A stretch of DNA of 64,000 nt from positions 1-64,000 of the forward strand of contig NZ_NESJ01000019.1 of assembly GCF_003063645.1 (NCBI RefSeq), written 5' to 3'. Under the pieces are notes generated by a model. It ran no database searches. It worked only from the letters and a program-made list of their open reading frames with translations, and was not told where the DNA came from. The translations under genes were made by a program, and so were the position numbers. The stretch is from Limnohabitans sp. 2KL-51 (lineage in GTDB: Bacteria; Pseudomonadota; Gammaproteobacteria; Burkholderiales; Burkholderiaceae_C). Position 1 is the stretch's first letter; every line of letters begins with the position of its first letter. Positions 47,494-56,282 of the stretch are shown here, piece after piece.

Positions 47494-47928
47494 GCTTCGG
47501 GTGGCCGACACAGCGGCCCGCAGGCCCAGCAGGTAACTGTCCACACCAAAACCTGCGATTTGGCCTTTGGCGATGTCGGCGATCACCGAGTGGTGGCGAA
47601 ACTCTTCGCGGGCGTGGATGTTGGACATGTGCACTTCGATGATGGGGCACTTCAGGATGGCCAGTGCGTCGCGGATGCCGTAGCTGTAATGCGTCCAAGC
47701 CCCAGCGTTGATGACCACGGCCTGCACGCCATCGCCGTGGGCGCGGTGGATGCGCTCGGCCATTTCGCCCTCGTAATTGGTTTGGTAGCACTCGACCTGC
47801 GCGCCCAGTTCAAGGCCCAGGGCGGTCAATTGGGTGTTGATTTCGTCCAGCGTGGTGGTGCCGTATTGGGCCGGGTCACGTTTGCCGAACATGTTCAGGT
47901 TGATGCCGTGCAGGACAAGGATGTTCAT
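47491..47928 (-). CDS. aroQ: Type II 3-dehydroquinate dehydratase, variant form
   Basis: Flavodoxin-like dehydroquinase of the AroQ family, 145 residues. The catalytic tyrosine Y22 and the active-site SNIHARE histidine are present. Yet the usual GPNLNLLG, NPGAYTH and SxxxDVAxGxI-type blocks are replaced by GINLNMFGKRDP, NAGAWTHYSYGIRDA and DIAKGQIAGFGVDSY. It is therefore either a divergent AroQ or a paralogue with a related role, for example in quinate use. It stands alone, facing glpD. Confidence 0.82.
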   Translation of the reverse strand: MNILVLHGINLNMFGKRDPAQYGTTTLDEINTQLTALGLELGAQVECYQTNYEGEMAERIHRAHGDGVQAVVINAGAWTHYSYGIRDALAILKCPIIEVHMSNIHAREEFRHHSVIADIAKGQIAGFGVDSYLLGLRAAVSATRS

Positions 47929-48050
47929 GGTAAAGGCTCTATTGCTCTAAGGATCGTGGGAATTGGGGCCAAGATCTGCGATTGTCGGTGATATGCGGCA
48001 AGATCATGCGTCTGCCGCCTTGAGCGGCACGTTTTCTCCGAAAGTTGACC

Positions 48051-48707
48051 ATGACCCCTTTGAAAATTGATTTTGTGTCCGACATCGCCTGCCCTTGGTG
48101 CGCAGTGGGTTTGGGCGGGCTGGAGCAAGCGCTGGAGCGCTTGCAAGGCGAGGTGCAGGCCAAGCTGCATTTTCAGCCTTTCGAGCTGAACCCGCACATG
48201 CCGCTAGGTGGCCAAGACTTGGGCGAACATTTGACCGAAAAATACGGTTCTACCCCTGAGCAACAAGCCCAGATTCGCCAGACGATCACCGAACGTGGGG
48301 CCGAGGTGGGCTTTGTGTTCAACCCCAACGGGCGCGGCCGGGTTTACAACACCTTTGACGCGCACCGCTTGCTTCACTGGGCCGAAGGGCAAGGCGACGG
48401 GGCACAACATGCCCTGAAAAAATCCCTGCTGGAGGCTTACCAAGGCCGCGCCGAGTGCGTGGAAGACCCGCAGGTTTTGTTGGCCAGCGTGGCCGCCGCA
48501 GGCTTGGATGTGTCGGCTGCCAGCGCGGTGTTGCAAAGCGACGCCCACACCGCCGAAGTGCGCGAACGCCAGCTGTTTTACACCCAGGCGGGCATCCGTT
48601 CGGTGCCAGCGGTCATCATCAACGACAAGCATCTGATCTCGGGCGGCCAGCCGGTCGAGGTTTTCGAGCAGGCGCTTCGGCGAATCGCCTTGGGCGAAGT
48701 GGGTTGA
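48051..48707 (+). CDS. FrnE-type DsbA family oxidoreductase
   Basis: A 218-residue thioredoxin-fold protein with CPWC at residues 14-17 and the cis-proline region VRSVPAVIIN-like (RSVPAVI). No signal peptide is seen, so it is cytoplasmic, as for FrnE/2-hydroxychromene-isomerase-like DsbA proteins. The ATG at 48051 gives MTPLKIDFVSD. It starts a packed run of five genes; the next begins 14 bases downstream. The redox role is inferred from the family. Confidence 0.88.
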   Translation: MTPLKIDFVSDIACPWCAVGLGGLEQALERLQGEVQAKLHFQPFELNPHMPLGGQDLGEHLTEKYGSTPEQQAQIRQTITERGAEVGFVFNPNGRGRVYNTFDAHRLLHWAEGQGDGAQHALKKSLLEAYQGRAECVEDPQVLLASVAAAGLDVSAASAVLQSDAHTAEVRERQLFYTQAGIRSVPAVIINDKHLISGGQPVEVFEQALRRIALGEVG

Positions 48708-48721
48708 ACGGAGCCTTGCAA

Positions 48722-49366
48722 ATGAACCCTCAGTTCAAGCAGCCAGCTGCAAACCCCGAGACGCCGAAGGTCTGCACCTCTCGGCGCAGACTTTTGGGCC
48801 AGTGGCCTGCGGCGGCGGCCTTGGCCCTGATGGGCATGTCGGTTGGTGTGCGGGCTCAGCCTGAGCGCAAGGCTGCCGCAGCTGAACTTTTGCGCCTGTG
48901 GCGGCAAAGTGGTGGTGCGCTGCTGATTCGCCATGCCGCGACCGAATCGGGCCTGGGCGACCCGGCCGGATTCACTTTGGGACAGTGCCGCACCCAACGC
49001 AATTTGAGCGATGCGGGCAAACAAGCCTCTCAGGTATTTGGGGCCTGGCTGCAAGCGCAAAACTTTAAGCCCGATGCGGTGCTGAGCAGCCAGTGGTGTC
49101 GCTGCCAAGACACGGCGCGACTGGCTTTTGGCCAGTTCGAAGACTGGCCAGCATTGAACAGCACCTTCGCCGGACAAGGCGATCCGGCTGCGCAGCAAAA
49201 GGCCTTGTTGGCCCGTTTGCGGGTATTGCCTCAAGGACGCACCGAGGTGTGGGTCACACACCAAGTGAACATGACCGGCCTCACAGGGGCCTACCCCAGC
49301 ATGGGCGAGGGGTTTTTGGTGGACCGACAAGGCCGTTTGCTGGCCCGAGCGGAGCTAGCCCCATGA
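48722..49366 (+). CDS. Exported histidine phosphatase superfamily protein
   Basis: A 214-residue branch-2-like histidine phosphatase with an N-terminal Tat-type signal (SRRRLLGQW, hydrophobic stretch, then VRAQ). The phosphohistidine site is LIRHAATESG, an RHA rather than RHG variant, and the second histidine is in VTHQVNMTG. SSQWCRCQDTARLAF is the conserved middle block. The physiological substrate is unknown. Its stop overlaps the next start by ATGA. Confidence 0.85.
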   Translation: MNPQFKQPAANPETPKVCTSRRRLLGQWPAAAALALMGMSVGVRAQPERKAAAAELLRLWRQSGGALLIRHAATESGLGDPAGFTLGQCRTQRNLSDAGKQASQVFGAWLQAQNFKPDAVLSSQWCRCQDTARLAFGQFEDWPALNSTFAGQGDPAAQQKALLARLRVLPQGRTEVWVTHQVNMTGLTGAYPSMGEGFLVDRQGRLLARAELAP

Positions 49367-49746
49367 GCGGTCTGCACAGTTTGACGGTGTACTTTGACGG
49401 CTCGTGCCCCATGTGCCGACGCGAGATTGCCATTTACCGGCGTTTGCCAGAGTCTGCTGCCATCGATTGGGTGGATGTGAGTGCTGGGGCCGAATTGGGC
49501 GCTTCGCTCAGCTGCGCGCAGGCGATGGCCCGTTTCCATGTGCGCGACAGCCTCGGGCGCTTGTACAGCGGCGCGGCAGCGTTCTCGCAAATGTGGCGCA
49601 TGTTTCCGGGCTGGCGTTGGCTGGGTTGGCTGTCGGCCTGGCCTCCGCTGTCTTGGCTGTTCGAGGCCGCATACCGTTTGTTTTTGCCGTTGCGACCCAC
49701 TTTGCAAAAGTGGGTCAGGCGCAGCTTGGGTGAGGAGAAATCGTGA
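49363..49746 (+). CDS. DCC-family (DUF393) thiol protein
   Basis: A 127-residue protein with the DCC hallmark DGSCPMC at residues 12-18, which fits a thiol-disulfide redox fold. Aromatic-rich helices follow (MWRMFPGWRWLGWLS), suggesting membrane association. DUF393 proteins have no settled function. The start overlaps the phosphatase stop and its own stop overlaps the next ATG (TGATG), so it is in the same translational chain. Confidence 0.85.
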   Translation: MSGLHSLTVYFDGSCPMCRREIAIYRRLPESAAIDWVDVSAGAELGASLSCAQAMARFHVRDSLGRLYSGAAAFSQMWRMFPGWRWLGWLSAWPPLSWLFEAAYRLFLPLRPTLQKWVRRSLGEEKS

Positions 49747-50522
49747 TGACCAGAAGCTTGTCGGGCGCTTTGCCCGTATGGGTGGGGTTGGGTCTGTTTG
49801 GCGCTTTGGCTGTGTTGGGTCTGCCCCATGCCCTTGCGCAAGCACCCAGCCCAGTTGGCGAGAAGGTGACTTTGGGCCCTTGGGCCATCGACCGCACCGA
49901 AGTCACCATCGGCCAGTTTGAGCGCTACGTGCGAGCCACCGGCACCGTGACCCGCGCCGAAAAAGAGGGCGGTGGTTTTGAGTATGTGGGCGGATGGGTA
50001 CGCCGTCCCGGCTGGTCTTGGCGCTTACCGGATGGCGTACCTGCAAGTGCCGATTTGCCTGCTGTGCACCTGGACTTTGCCGAGGCGCAGGCTTACTGCC
50101 GCTGGGCAGGGGGCCGCTTGCCCACAGGCGCGGAATGGCAAAAGGCGGGGTTCACCGAGTTGCGTGACACCCCCCCAGCGCCTTGGGTGAAAGGCAAAAC
50201 TTATCCCTGGAGCACGGGTGACAGCCCGCAAGGCGCCAACACCAGCGACCCAGACCCCTGGCCCCGCGCAGCCCCTGCGGGCGCCACGCGCCAAGGCGTG
50301 AATGGCTTGTACGACATGGGCGCCAATGTGTGGGAGTGGACCACCGATGAGCAGGGCGGCCAGCGGCGCACCGTGGGTGGTTCCTGGTGGTACGGTGCGT
50401 TCAACATGAAGGCCGATGTGCAGGCCTTCAAAGCCCCTGACGTTTATGTGGTCTACCTCGGCTTTCGCTGTGCTTATGACCTTACGCCAAAAGGCGCCAA
50501 CCCGAGCAAGGCACCCTCATGA
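49746..50522 (+). CDS. Exported FGE-like (SUMF1-domain) protein
   Basis: A 258-residue protein with a signal peptide to about residue 34 and one FGE-sulfatase domain. Family blocks are IDRTEVTIGQFERYV, CRWAGGRLPTGAEWQ, YDMGANVWEWT, VGGSWWYGAF and LGFRCAYD. The two catalytic cysteines of true formylglycine-generating enzymes, expected shortly after GGS, are absent. A structural or binding role is more likely than sulfatase activation. GTG 49743 is an alternative start. Confidence 0.85.
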   Translation: MTRSLSGALPVWVGLGLFGALAVLGLPHALAQAPSPVGEKVTLGPWAIDRTEVTIGQFERYVRATGTVTRAEKEGGGFEYVGGWVRRPGWSWRLPDGVPASADLPAVHLDFAEAQAYCRWAGGRLPTGAEWQKAGFTELRDTPPAPWVKGKTYPWSTGDSPQGANTSDPDPWPRAAPAGATRQGVNGLYDMGANVWEWTTDEQGGQRRTVGGSWWYGAFNMKADVQAFKAPDVYVVYLGFRCAYDLTPKGANPSKAPS

Positions 50523-51217
50523 TGCTGTCCTTGCCCGAGGGCTACCGGGCTTTGGTGTTCGGCGCCAGTGGTGCGATTGGCCAAGCTTTTGTGCAAGCCT
50601 TGCAAAGTGACCCACGTTGCGCCAAGGTGTGCGGCGTTTCGCGTCAAAGCTTGCCTGGCTTGGACTTGCTGGACGAGTCCAGCATGGCCACTTGCGCCCA
50701 AGATTTGGCCGCGCAGGGGCCTTTTCATTTGGTGCTGGACGCCACAGGTGCGCTGACCTTGAACGGGCGGGGCCCCGAAAAGCGACTGGACGAACTGGAC
50801 GCAGCGCATTTACTTCACGCCTTGCACCTGAACGCTGTCGGGCCGTCTTTGTTGCTCAAGCACTTCTCGCCTTTGTTGGCCTCGGGTGAGCGGGTCATTT
50901 GGGGCAAATTGTCGGCGCGGGTGGGCAGCATCGAAGACAACCGCAAAGGTGGTTGGTACGGTTACCGGGCGGCCAAGGCCGCGCTCAACATGCTGCTGCA
51001 AACAGCGTCCATCGAAATCGCGCGGCGCAGGCCATTGGCGGTGGTGGCCGCTTTACAGCCGGGCACGGTGCAATCGTCATTGAGTCAGCCGTTTGTCGGC
51101 CAAGATGCCCTGCACCCAACCGAGTCAGCCCAGCGCTTGTTGGCCACGCTCGATGGCTTGCTGCCCACCGGGCGTGCGCAGTTTGTGGACCATCAGGGGC
51201 AGCACATCCCTTGGTGA
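50519..51217 (+). CDS. Short-chain dehydrogenase/reductase
   Basis: A 232-residue SDR. The nucleotide-binding loop is FGASGAIGQAF at about residues 14-24, and the catalytic YGYRAAK (YxxxK) lies at about 148-154. SARVGSIEDN before it is the serine-containing strand. It is close to the C-factor-like SDRs. Two ATG codons in tandem (50519, 50522) overlap the preceding stop. It ends the five-gene run. Confidence 0.88.
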   Translation: MMLSLPEGYRALVFGASGAIGQAFVQALQSDPRCAKVCGVSRQSLPGLDLLDESSMATCAQDLAAQGPFHLVLDATGALTLNGRGPEKRLDELDAAHLLHALHLNAVGPSLLLKHFSPLLASGERVIWGKLSARVGSIEDNRKGGWYGYRAAKAALNMLLQTASIEIARRRPLAVVAALQPGTVQSSLSQPFVGQDALHPTESAQRLLATLDGLLPTGRAQFVDHQGQHIPW

Positions 51218-51240
51218 TGTGCCCAAGCATAGGGCGTTGA

Positions 51241-53166
51241 TCAGCCCAGTGCCTTGGCAATCTTGTGGCGCGGCACCGTGGTTTTGGGGCACTGTCCCTT
51301 GGGCAGCTCAAACCACTGGCGCACATCGTTCTCCACGCCTACCCCGTGCATGAAGTTGTAGATGGCTTTTTTCAGGCCTTGGCCCAGCAGGTCGTGGTCC
51401 ACGCCCGCAGGCATGGGCGTCGGGTCGACAAAGCCCACATCATTTTTGGCAAACGTCCCTTCGGGCAGGGGCAAAAGCGTCACGCCGTAAGCCTCTGGAT
51501 TTTTGCCTACCGGCGAATGCACGGTGCACACAAAGCGGTGGAAAAAGCCGCTGTGGATGCAGCCGTTTTCAAACAGCTGGCGCACGTATTCGAGCGCGTC
51601 CACCGTATCTTGCACGGTCTGCGTGGGAAAGCCATACATCAGGTAGGCATGCACCATCACGCCCGCGTCGGCAAAGCCTTTGGTCACTTGCGCCACCTGC
51701 TCGACCGAGACGCCTTTTTTCATGAGGTTGAGCAAGCGGTCAGACGCGACTTCGAGGCCACCCGACATGGCGATGCAGCCGCTTTGTGCCAGCAGTTCGC
51801 AAAGCTCTGGCGTGAAGGTTTTCTCAAAACGGATGTTGCCCCACCACGAGATTTGCACGCCCCGGCGCAGCAGCTCTTCGGCCAGTGCTTTCAGGGCTTT
51901 CGGGGGCGCGGCCTCGTCCACAAAGTGAAAGCCGGTCTGGCCCGTCTCGGCCACGATCTGCTCGATGCGGTCTACCAGGGTGCTGGCCTGCGCGGTTTCG
52001 TAGCGGCTGATGTAGTCCAGGCTCACGTCACAAAAGCTGCATTTTTTCCAGTAGCAGCCGTGCGCCACGGTGAGCTTGTTCCAGCGCCCGTCGCTCCACA
52101 GCCGGTTCATCGGGTTGAGCATGTCCAGCAATGACAGGTATTGATGCAGCGGCAAACCATCCCAAGTGGCCGTGCCCACCTCTTCAAAAGCGATGTCGGG
52201 CTCTTGCATATTGATGTACTGCACTTGGCCTGCGTCGTTCTTGATAAAGGTGCGCTGCAGTCGTTGCAAGCTGCGCTGGCCCTGCAGGTGCTCGATCAGG
52301 CTCAACAGCGGGCGCTCGCCGCCGTCGAGCGTGACGAAATCCACATGGTCAAACACGCGGGCGTCTTTGAGTTCGCGCAGCTCGGTGTTCACAAAACCGC
52401 CGCCCAAGCCAATGCGGATGTGCGGGTGACCCCGCTTGATGCACTGGGCGATGCGAAAGGCCGCATAGACCGAGCCGGGGAAGGGCACCGACTGCAACAC
52501 CAGTGTGGGCTGGTGGCGCTCCACCGCCTCCATTGCCAATCGCTCCAGCGTGGTGTCGATCAAATTGGGGGGCTGGGCCAGCGCCTCGGCCAGTGCGTCA
52601 AAGCTGGGTTGGCTCGCGGCCAGGCGCTCGGCGTATCGCACGAACTCAAAGCCTTCATCGACGGCATCGCGCAGCACATCGGCCAGGTCGTTCAGGTAAA
52701 GCGTGGCCAGGTGCCGGGCGCGGTCGGTTTGGCCCAAAGCGCCAAAGGCCCAACCAATCGGGTCACCTGTGCCATCGTCTTCATAAGCGTCGAGCGCGGC
52801 AAAGCGCGGGCCTTCGGGCAAAAAGCCCCGGCCAGCGATGCGGTGGCTCAGGGTACTGTCGCGGCCCTGCAAGAAGGCGATCACCGGGTCGATGCTGATG
52901 GCGTAATCGTTGAAGTGGTCGAGGAAAAAATTCACGGGGCTGGAGCGTTCTTCAACAGGCAAAGCCAGCGCCACATCACGCAAATCGGTCAGGCCTTTTT
53001 TGTTCAGCAAAGCCAGCACCGTGGCCAGCGCAAGGTCTTCTTGCACCGCATCAAACCCCCGCGAACGCAAAAAACCCGTCAGGTAGGCCGTAGACGGGTA
53101 GGGCGTATTGAGCTGCGTCATCGGCGGGATGAGGCTGAGCACTTTGAACGGGATGGGGCTGGGCAT
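51241..53166 (-). CDS. B12-binding domain radical SAM protein
   Basis: A 641-residue protein. The N-terminal cobalamin-binding-like domain (LNTPYPSTAYLTGFLR; LQSVPFPGSVYAAFR; IGLGGGFVN) spans to about residue 330. The radical SAM core follows with CYWKKCSFC (CxxxCxxC) near residue 390. The C-terminal part has MSGGLEVASDRLL and YLMYGFPTQT. The reaction is unknown; many relatives modify lipids, RNA or peptides. It converges with the SDR gene and diverges from the J-domain-like gene. Confidence 0.88.
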   Translation of the reverse strand: MPSPIPFKVLSLIPPMTQLNTPYPSTAYLTGFLRSRGFDAVQEDLALATVLALLNKKGLTDLRDVALALPVEERSSPVNFFLDHFNDYAISIDPVIAFLQGRDSTLSHRIAGRGFLPEGPRFAALDAYEDDGTGDPIGWAFGALGQTDRARHLATLYLNDLADVLRDAVDEGFEFVRYAERLAASQPSFDALAEALAQPPNLIDTTLERLAMEAVERHQPTLVLQSVPFPGSVYAAFRIAQCIKRGHPHIRIGLGGGFVNTELRELKDARVFDHVDFVTLDGGERPLLSLIEHLQGQRSLQRLQRTFIKNDAGQVQYINMQEPDIAFEEVGTATWDGLPLHQYLSLLDMLNPMNRLWSDGRWNKLTVAHGCYWKKCSFCDVSLDYISRYETAQASTLVDRIEQIVAETGQTGFHFVDEAAPPKALKALAEELLRRGVQISWWGNIRFEKTFTPELCELLAQSGCIAMSGGLEVASDRLLNLMKKGVSVEQVAQVTKGFADAGVMVHAYLMYGFPTQTVQDTVDALEYVRQLFENGCIHSGFFHRFVCTVHSPVGKNPEAYGVTLLPLPEGTFAKNDVGFVDPTPMPAGVDHDLLGQGLKKAIYNFMHGVGVENDVRQWFELPKGQCPKTTVPRHKIAKALG

Positions 53167-53264
53167 CAGGCGGTGGCTTGTCGGGTCAGATGGGGGATTA
53201 TCAACGGCTGCTGCGCCTGCAGCATTGGGTCGCAGGAGCGACCTTCGATGAGGTAGGCGTTAAC

Positions 53265-54482
53265 ATGCGCCTGCACCCTTTGGCCACCCACGATTTCTCT
53301 CCGATGCCTCCATCGCCTGCTTTGCCCGAAACACCACCAGAATCCGCGCCTTCCTTGTCTGCCCTGATGGTCCAGGCCTCGGTGCAAGAAAAACTCACCC
53401 CCGCACAACAGCGCTTTAACGACTTGCTGGCCCAAATCGAGCGGCTTTCGGGGCAGATAGAGCGCCTGGAAGCCTGGTCAGACAAGCACCGTTATGCGCA
53501 CATTCAGGCCCTGCGCGAGTCGGTGCAGTTGTCGCAGTCACACCGCAAAAGCCTATTGCTTTTCGTACATGAACGCCTGCAAACAGCAGATTTCTCCGAT
53601 CGGCAGCAGCGCATGGCCCGAGGGCTTGTGCGGGGTTTGATGGCGCATTTGGCCGCCACCCACGACCCACAGGTTCAGGCCCTGGGTGACATGTATGTGT
53701 GCGAAGAAGACGAGCAAGAAGCCGCCGAGGAGCAGGCCGAAGCAGCACAGGCGCTGCGTGAGCGCATCGAAGAAGCGCTGGGCCAGCCGCTCAACAAACC
53801 CAACCAATACCAGACGCCTGAAGAGATGATGGCAGCGGGCATGCGCCAGTGGCAACAACAACAAGAGGCCAATGAGGCTAAAAAGAACGCCAAGCGCGCG
53901 GCCCGAAAAGCGGGAAAACAGGCGCAAAAGAAAAGTGCTGCCGCAGAAAAAGGCGAAGTGCCCGCTGCGCTGATACGCGAGCTGGACGCCAAGAGCGCCA
54001 TCCGCACCATCTTTCGGCAACTGGCCAGCGCCTTGCACCCGGACCGTGAACCGGATGAACAAGAACGCCTGCGCAAAACCGGCTTGATGAGCGAGGTTAA
54101 CGCCGCTTATGAAAAAAACGACCTGACCACGCTGCTGCGTTTGCAAATGCAGGTGTCGCAGGGCAACCCCAAAAACACCGCAGGCACGACACACATGGCC
54201 GACGACAAGTTGATCGCCATGTCTTTGTTGCTCAAGGAGCAGGTGGTTGCTTTGGAAGAAGACCTGGACCAGTTGGAAAGCCGCCTGAGCCGCGAGCTGT
54301 GTGTGCCGGTTCGCGCGGATGCCGATGAAGCCGCCCTCAGCCAGTCACTGCAGCGCATCCAGGCCGATCAGCGGCACAGCGCCGATAGCCTGGCGGCCGA
54401 TTTACGCCGCATTCAGAACGACGCTGAACTCAAGCGCTGGCTCAAAGAGCAGTGGCAGCTGGCTAAAGCCACTTCTGCATGA
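53265..54482 (+). CDS. J-domain-like coiled-coil protein
   Basis: A 405-residue soluble protein. It carries long helical stretches rich in Gln, Glu and Ala, a Lys/Arg-rich segment (KKNAKRAARKAGKQAQKK) in the middle, and a degenerate J-domain block with the HPD motif (LASALHPDREPDE) at about residues 263-275. This points to an Hsp70 co-chaperone type. GAGGTAGG seven bases before ATG 53265 decides the start over the longer frame from 53178. The 3' end overlaps the GNAT gene convergently by 20 bases. Confidence 0.8.
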   Translation: MRLHPLATHDFSPMPPSPALPETPPESAPSLSALMVQASVQEKLTPAQQRFNDLLAQIERLSGQIERLEAWSDKHRYAHIQALRESVQLSQSHRKSLLLFVHERLQTADFSDRQQRMARGLVRGLMAHLAATHDPQVQALGDMYVCEEDEQEAAEEQAEAAQALRERIEEALGQPLNKPNQYQTPEEMMAAGMRQWQQQQEANEAKKNAKRAARKAGKQAQKKSAAAEKGEVPAALIRELDAKSAIRTIFRQLASALHPDREPDEQERLRKTGLMSEVNAAYEKNDLTTLLRLQMQVSQGNPKNTAGTTHMADDKLIAMSLLLKEQVVALEEDLDQLESRLSRELCVPVRADADEAALSQSLQRIQADQRHSADSLAADLRRIQNDAELKRWLKEQWQLAKATSA

Positions 54483-54945
54483 AGCTGGCTTGTCCCGCTG
54501 CCGGGTCAAGCGCATAGGGCTCAAAACCAAAGCCCAAGTAGCTTTTGAGGGCGCGGCCATTGCCCGTCAGCACTTCCAAGGTCAGTTTGCAGCAGCCGCG
54601 CTCTTTGGCGTGTTGCTCGGCTGCCGCCAGCAAGGCCTGACCCACCCCTGCGCCCCGGTGTCCCGGCAGCACTGCGATGTCATGGATGTTCATCAGGGGC
54701 TGCGCTTTGAAGGTCGAATACCCCTCGATGCAGTTGACCAGTCCAACAGGCGCATTACCCAGCCAGGCGATGAAGCTGGCCGCATCGGTGCGTGCGGCCA
54801 GGTCATCGCACAAGCGCGCTTTCACATCCTGCGCCAGCGCTTCGCCCCCGCCCATCGGGTCTTGGGCGTAGGCGTCCAGCAGCATCACCAGTGCAGAGCG
54901 GTGGACTGGGTTTTGGTAGTCAACGGGCAGGATGTGAAGCGTCAT
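54463..54945 (-). CDS. GNAT family N-acetyltransferase
   Basis: A 160-residue GNAT enzyme. The acetyl-CoA-binding motif A is LPGHRGAGVGQALL, preceded by NIHDIAVLPG and followed by KLTLEVLTGNGRALKSYLGFGF. The substrate is unknown. It begins two bases after the dadA stop on the same strand, so it belongs to the glycine-riboswitch-controlled message. A tie to amine or amino acid metabolism is inferred from this. Confidence 0.86.
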   Translation of the reverse strand: MTLHILPVDYQNPVHRSALVMLLDAYAQDPMGGGEALAQDVKARLCDDLAARTDAASFIAWLGNAPVGLVNCIEGYSTFKAQPLMNIHDIAVLPGHRGAGVGQALLAAAEQHAKERGCCKLTLEVLTGNGRALKSYLGFGFEPYALDPAAGQASFMQKWL

Positions 54946-54947
54946 GG

Positions 54948-56207
54948 TCAGGCGGTGGCAGGGGTCAAGAAGGAGCGCACATTGTCCTGCATCCCGGCCA
55001 TCACATGGCCCGCCAATTGGTGTGCCGTGATGGCTGAGAGCGTCCAGCCGAGGTGGCCGTGGCCGGTGTTGTAGAACACATTGGCCTTCTTGCCCGCACC
55101 CACGCGCGGCAGCATGGTGGGCATCATGGGGCGCAGACCCGCCCAAGGGACGACCTTGCGGGTATCGATGTCAGGGAAGCACTGGTTGACCCACTTAATC
55201 AAGGGCTGGATGCGGTCAGCGCGGATGTCCAGGTTGATGCCGTTGAATTCGGCTGTGCCCGCGACGCGGAAGCGGTCATCGCCCAAGCGGCTGGTGACGA
55301 GCTTGGTCTCGTCGTCGAGCAGGCTGACCTGCGGCGCGGCAGCCTGGCTCGCACCATCGGGCAGGTTCACGGTGATCGAATAGCCCTTGACGGGGTAGAT
55401 GTTCAGGCGGTCACCCAGCTGCGCGGCCAAGCGGCGGCCATGCACGCCGGCGCATATCACGATGCCGTCAAAGCTCAGCGTCTCGGTCTGGCCCGCGTGC
55501 TGAACTTGCACGGTGGCGGTTTGGCCGTTCGATGCGACATTCAGAACCTGATGCTCGGTCAGGATCTTCACGCCCAGGCGCTCGCAGGCTTTGGCCAGGC
55601 CAACGGTGAACTTGTGGATGTCGCCGGTGGAGTCGCTCTCAGTGAAGTAGCCGCCGTAGTACTGGCCTTGCAGCGTCGGCTCAATGGCCTTCATCTCGTC
55701 GGGCGTCACGGCGCGGCGTGGCAGGCCACCCTGGGCCAGCAGCTTGGATACTTCGCCCGCGTGGTCAAAGCCTTTTTTGTCGCGGTAAATGTGCAGAATG
55801 CCTTCGCGCTTATGGTCAAAGTCAATGCCCTCGGCCTTGGCCCAAGCAAAGTGGTGCTCGCGCGATTCGATGGCCAGCCGGGCGGTGGCGATGGTGTTGT
55901 GTTTGTACCGGGGAATAGCCGCCACAAACTCGGCCATCCAGCTGAGCTTGTGCCAGGTGGGGGCGGGGTTCATGAGCAGCGGCGCATCGCTCTTGAGCAT
56001 CCACTTGAGGCCCTTGATGATGGTGGACGGGTGTGTCCAAACCTCGGCGTTCGAGGCCGACAATTGACCGCCGTTGGCATACGACGTTTCCATGCCGGGG
56101 TAGCGGTTTTTCTCGATCAGGGTGACCTGGATGCCTTGTTGGGCCAAGGCGTAGGCGGAGGTGACGCCGGTGATGCCGCCGCCAATGATGACCATGTGCT
56201 TTTTCAT
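54948..56207 (-). CDS. dadA: D-amino acid dehydrogenase (DadA-type flavoprotein)
   Basis: FAD-dependent DAO-family dehydrogenase of 419 residues. The FAD motif VIIGGGITGVTSAYALAQQG starts near residue 7 (key part GGGITGV). ETSYANGGQLSAS, FTESDSTGDIHKFT and GHGHLGWTLSA are DadA hallmarks. I chose ATG 56207 (MKKHMVI) with AGAGAGAAG upstream; the longer frame runs into the riboswitch. Placement behind a tandem glycine riboswitch and after gcvP suggests that glycine or a related amino acid is a substrate. The usual dadX partner is absent. Confidence 0.9.
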   Translation of the reverse strand: MKKHMVIIGGGITGVTSAYALAQQGIQVTLIEKNRYPGMETSYANGGQLSASNAEVWTHPSTIIKGLKWMLKSDAPLLMNPAPTWHKLSWMAEFVAAIPRYKHNTIATARLAIESREHHFAWAKAEGIDFDHKREGILHIYRDKKGFDHAGEVSKLLAQGGLPRRAVTPDEMKAIEPTLQGQYYGGYFTESDSTGDIHKFTVGLAKACERLGVKILTEHQVLNVASNGQTATVQVQHAGQTETLSFDGIVICAGVHGRRLAAQLGDRLNIYPVKGYSITVNLPDGASQAAAPQVSLLDDETKLVTSRLGDDRFRVAGTAEFNGINLDIRADRIQPLIKWVNQCFPDIDTRKVVPWAGLRPMMPTMLPRVGAGKKANVFYNTGHGHLGWTLSAITAHQLAGHVMAGMQDNVRSFLTPATA

Positions 56208-56282
56208 GAAGCTTCTCTCTTTGATGCGTCTCAAACAGTGGGACACGCAGCGCACCGAATGTGCGCGGCATGACCCCCTCTG

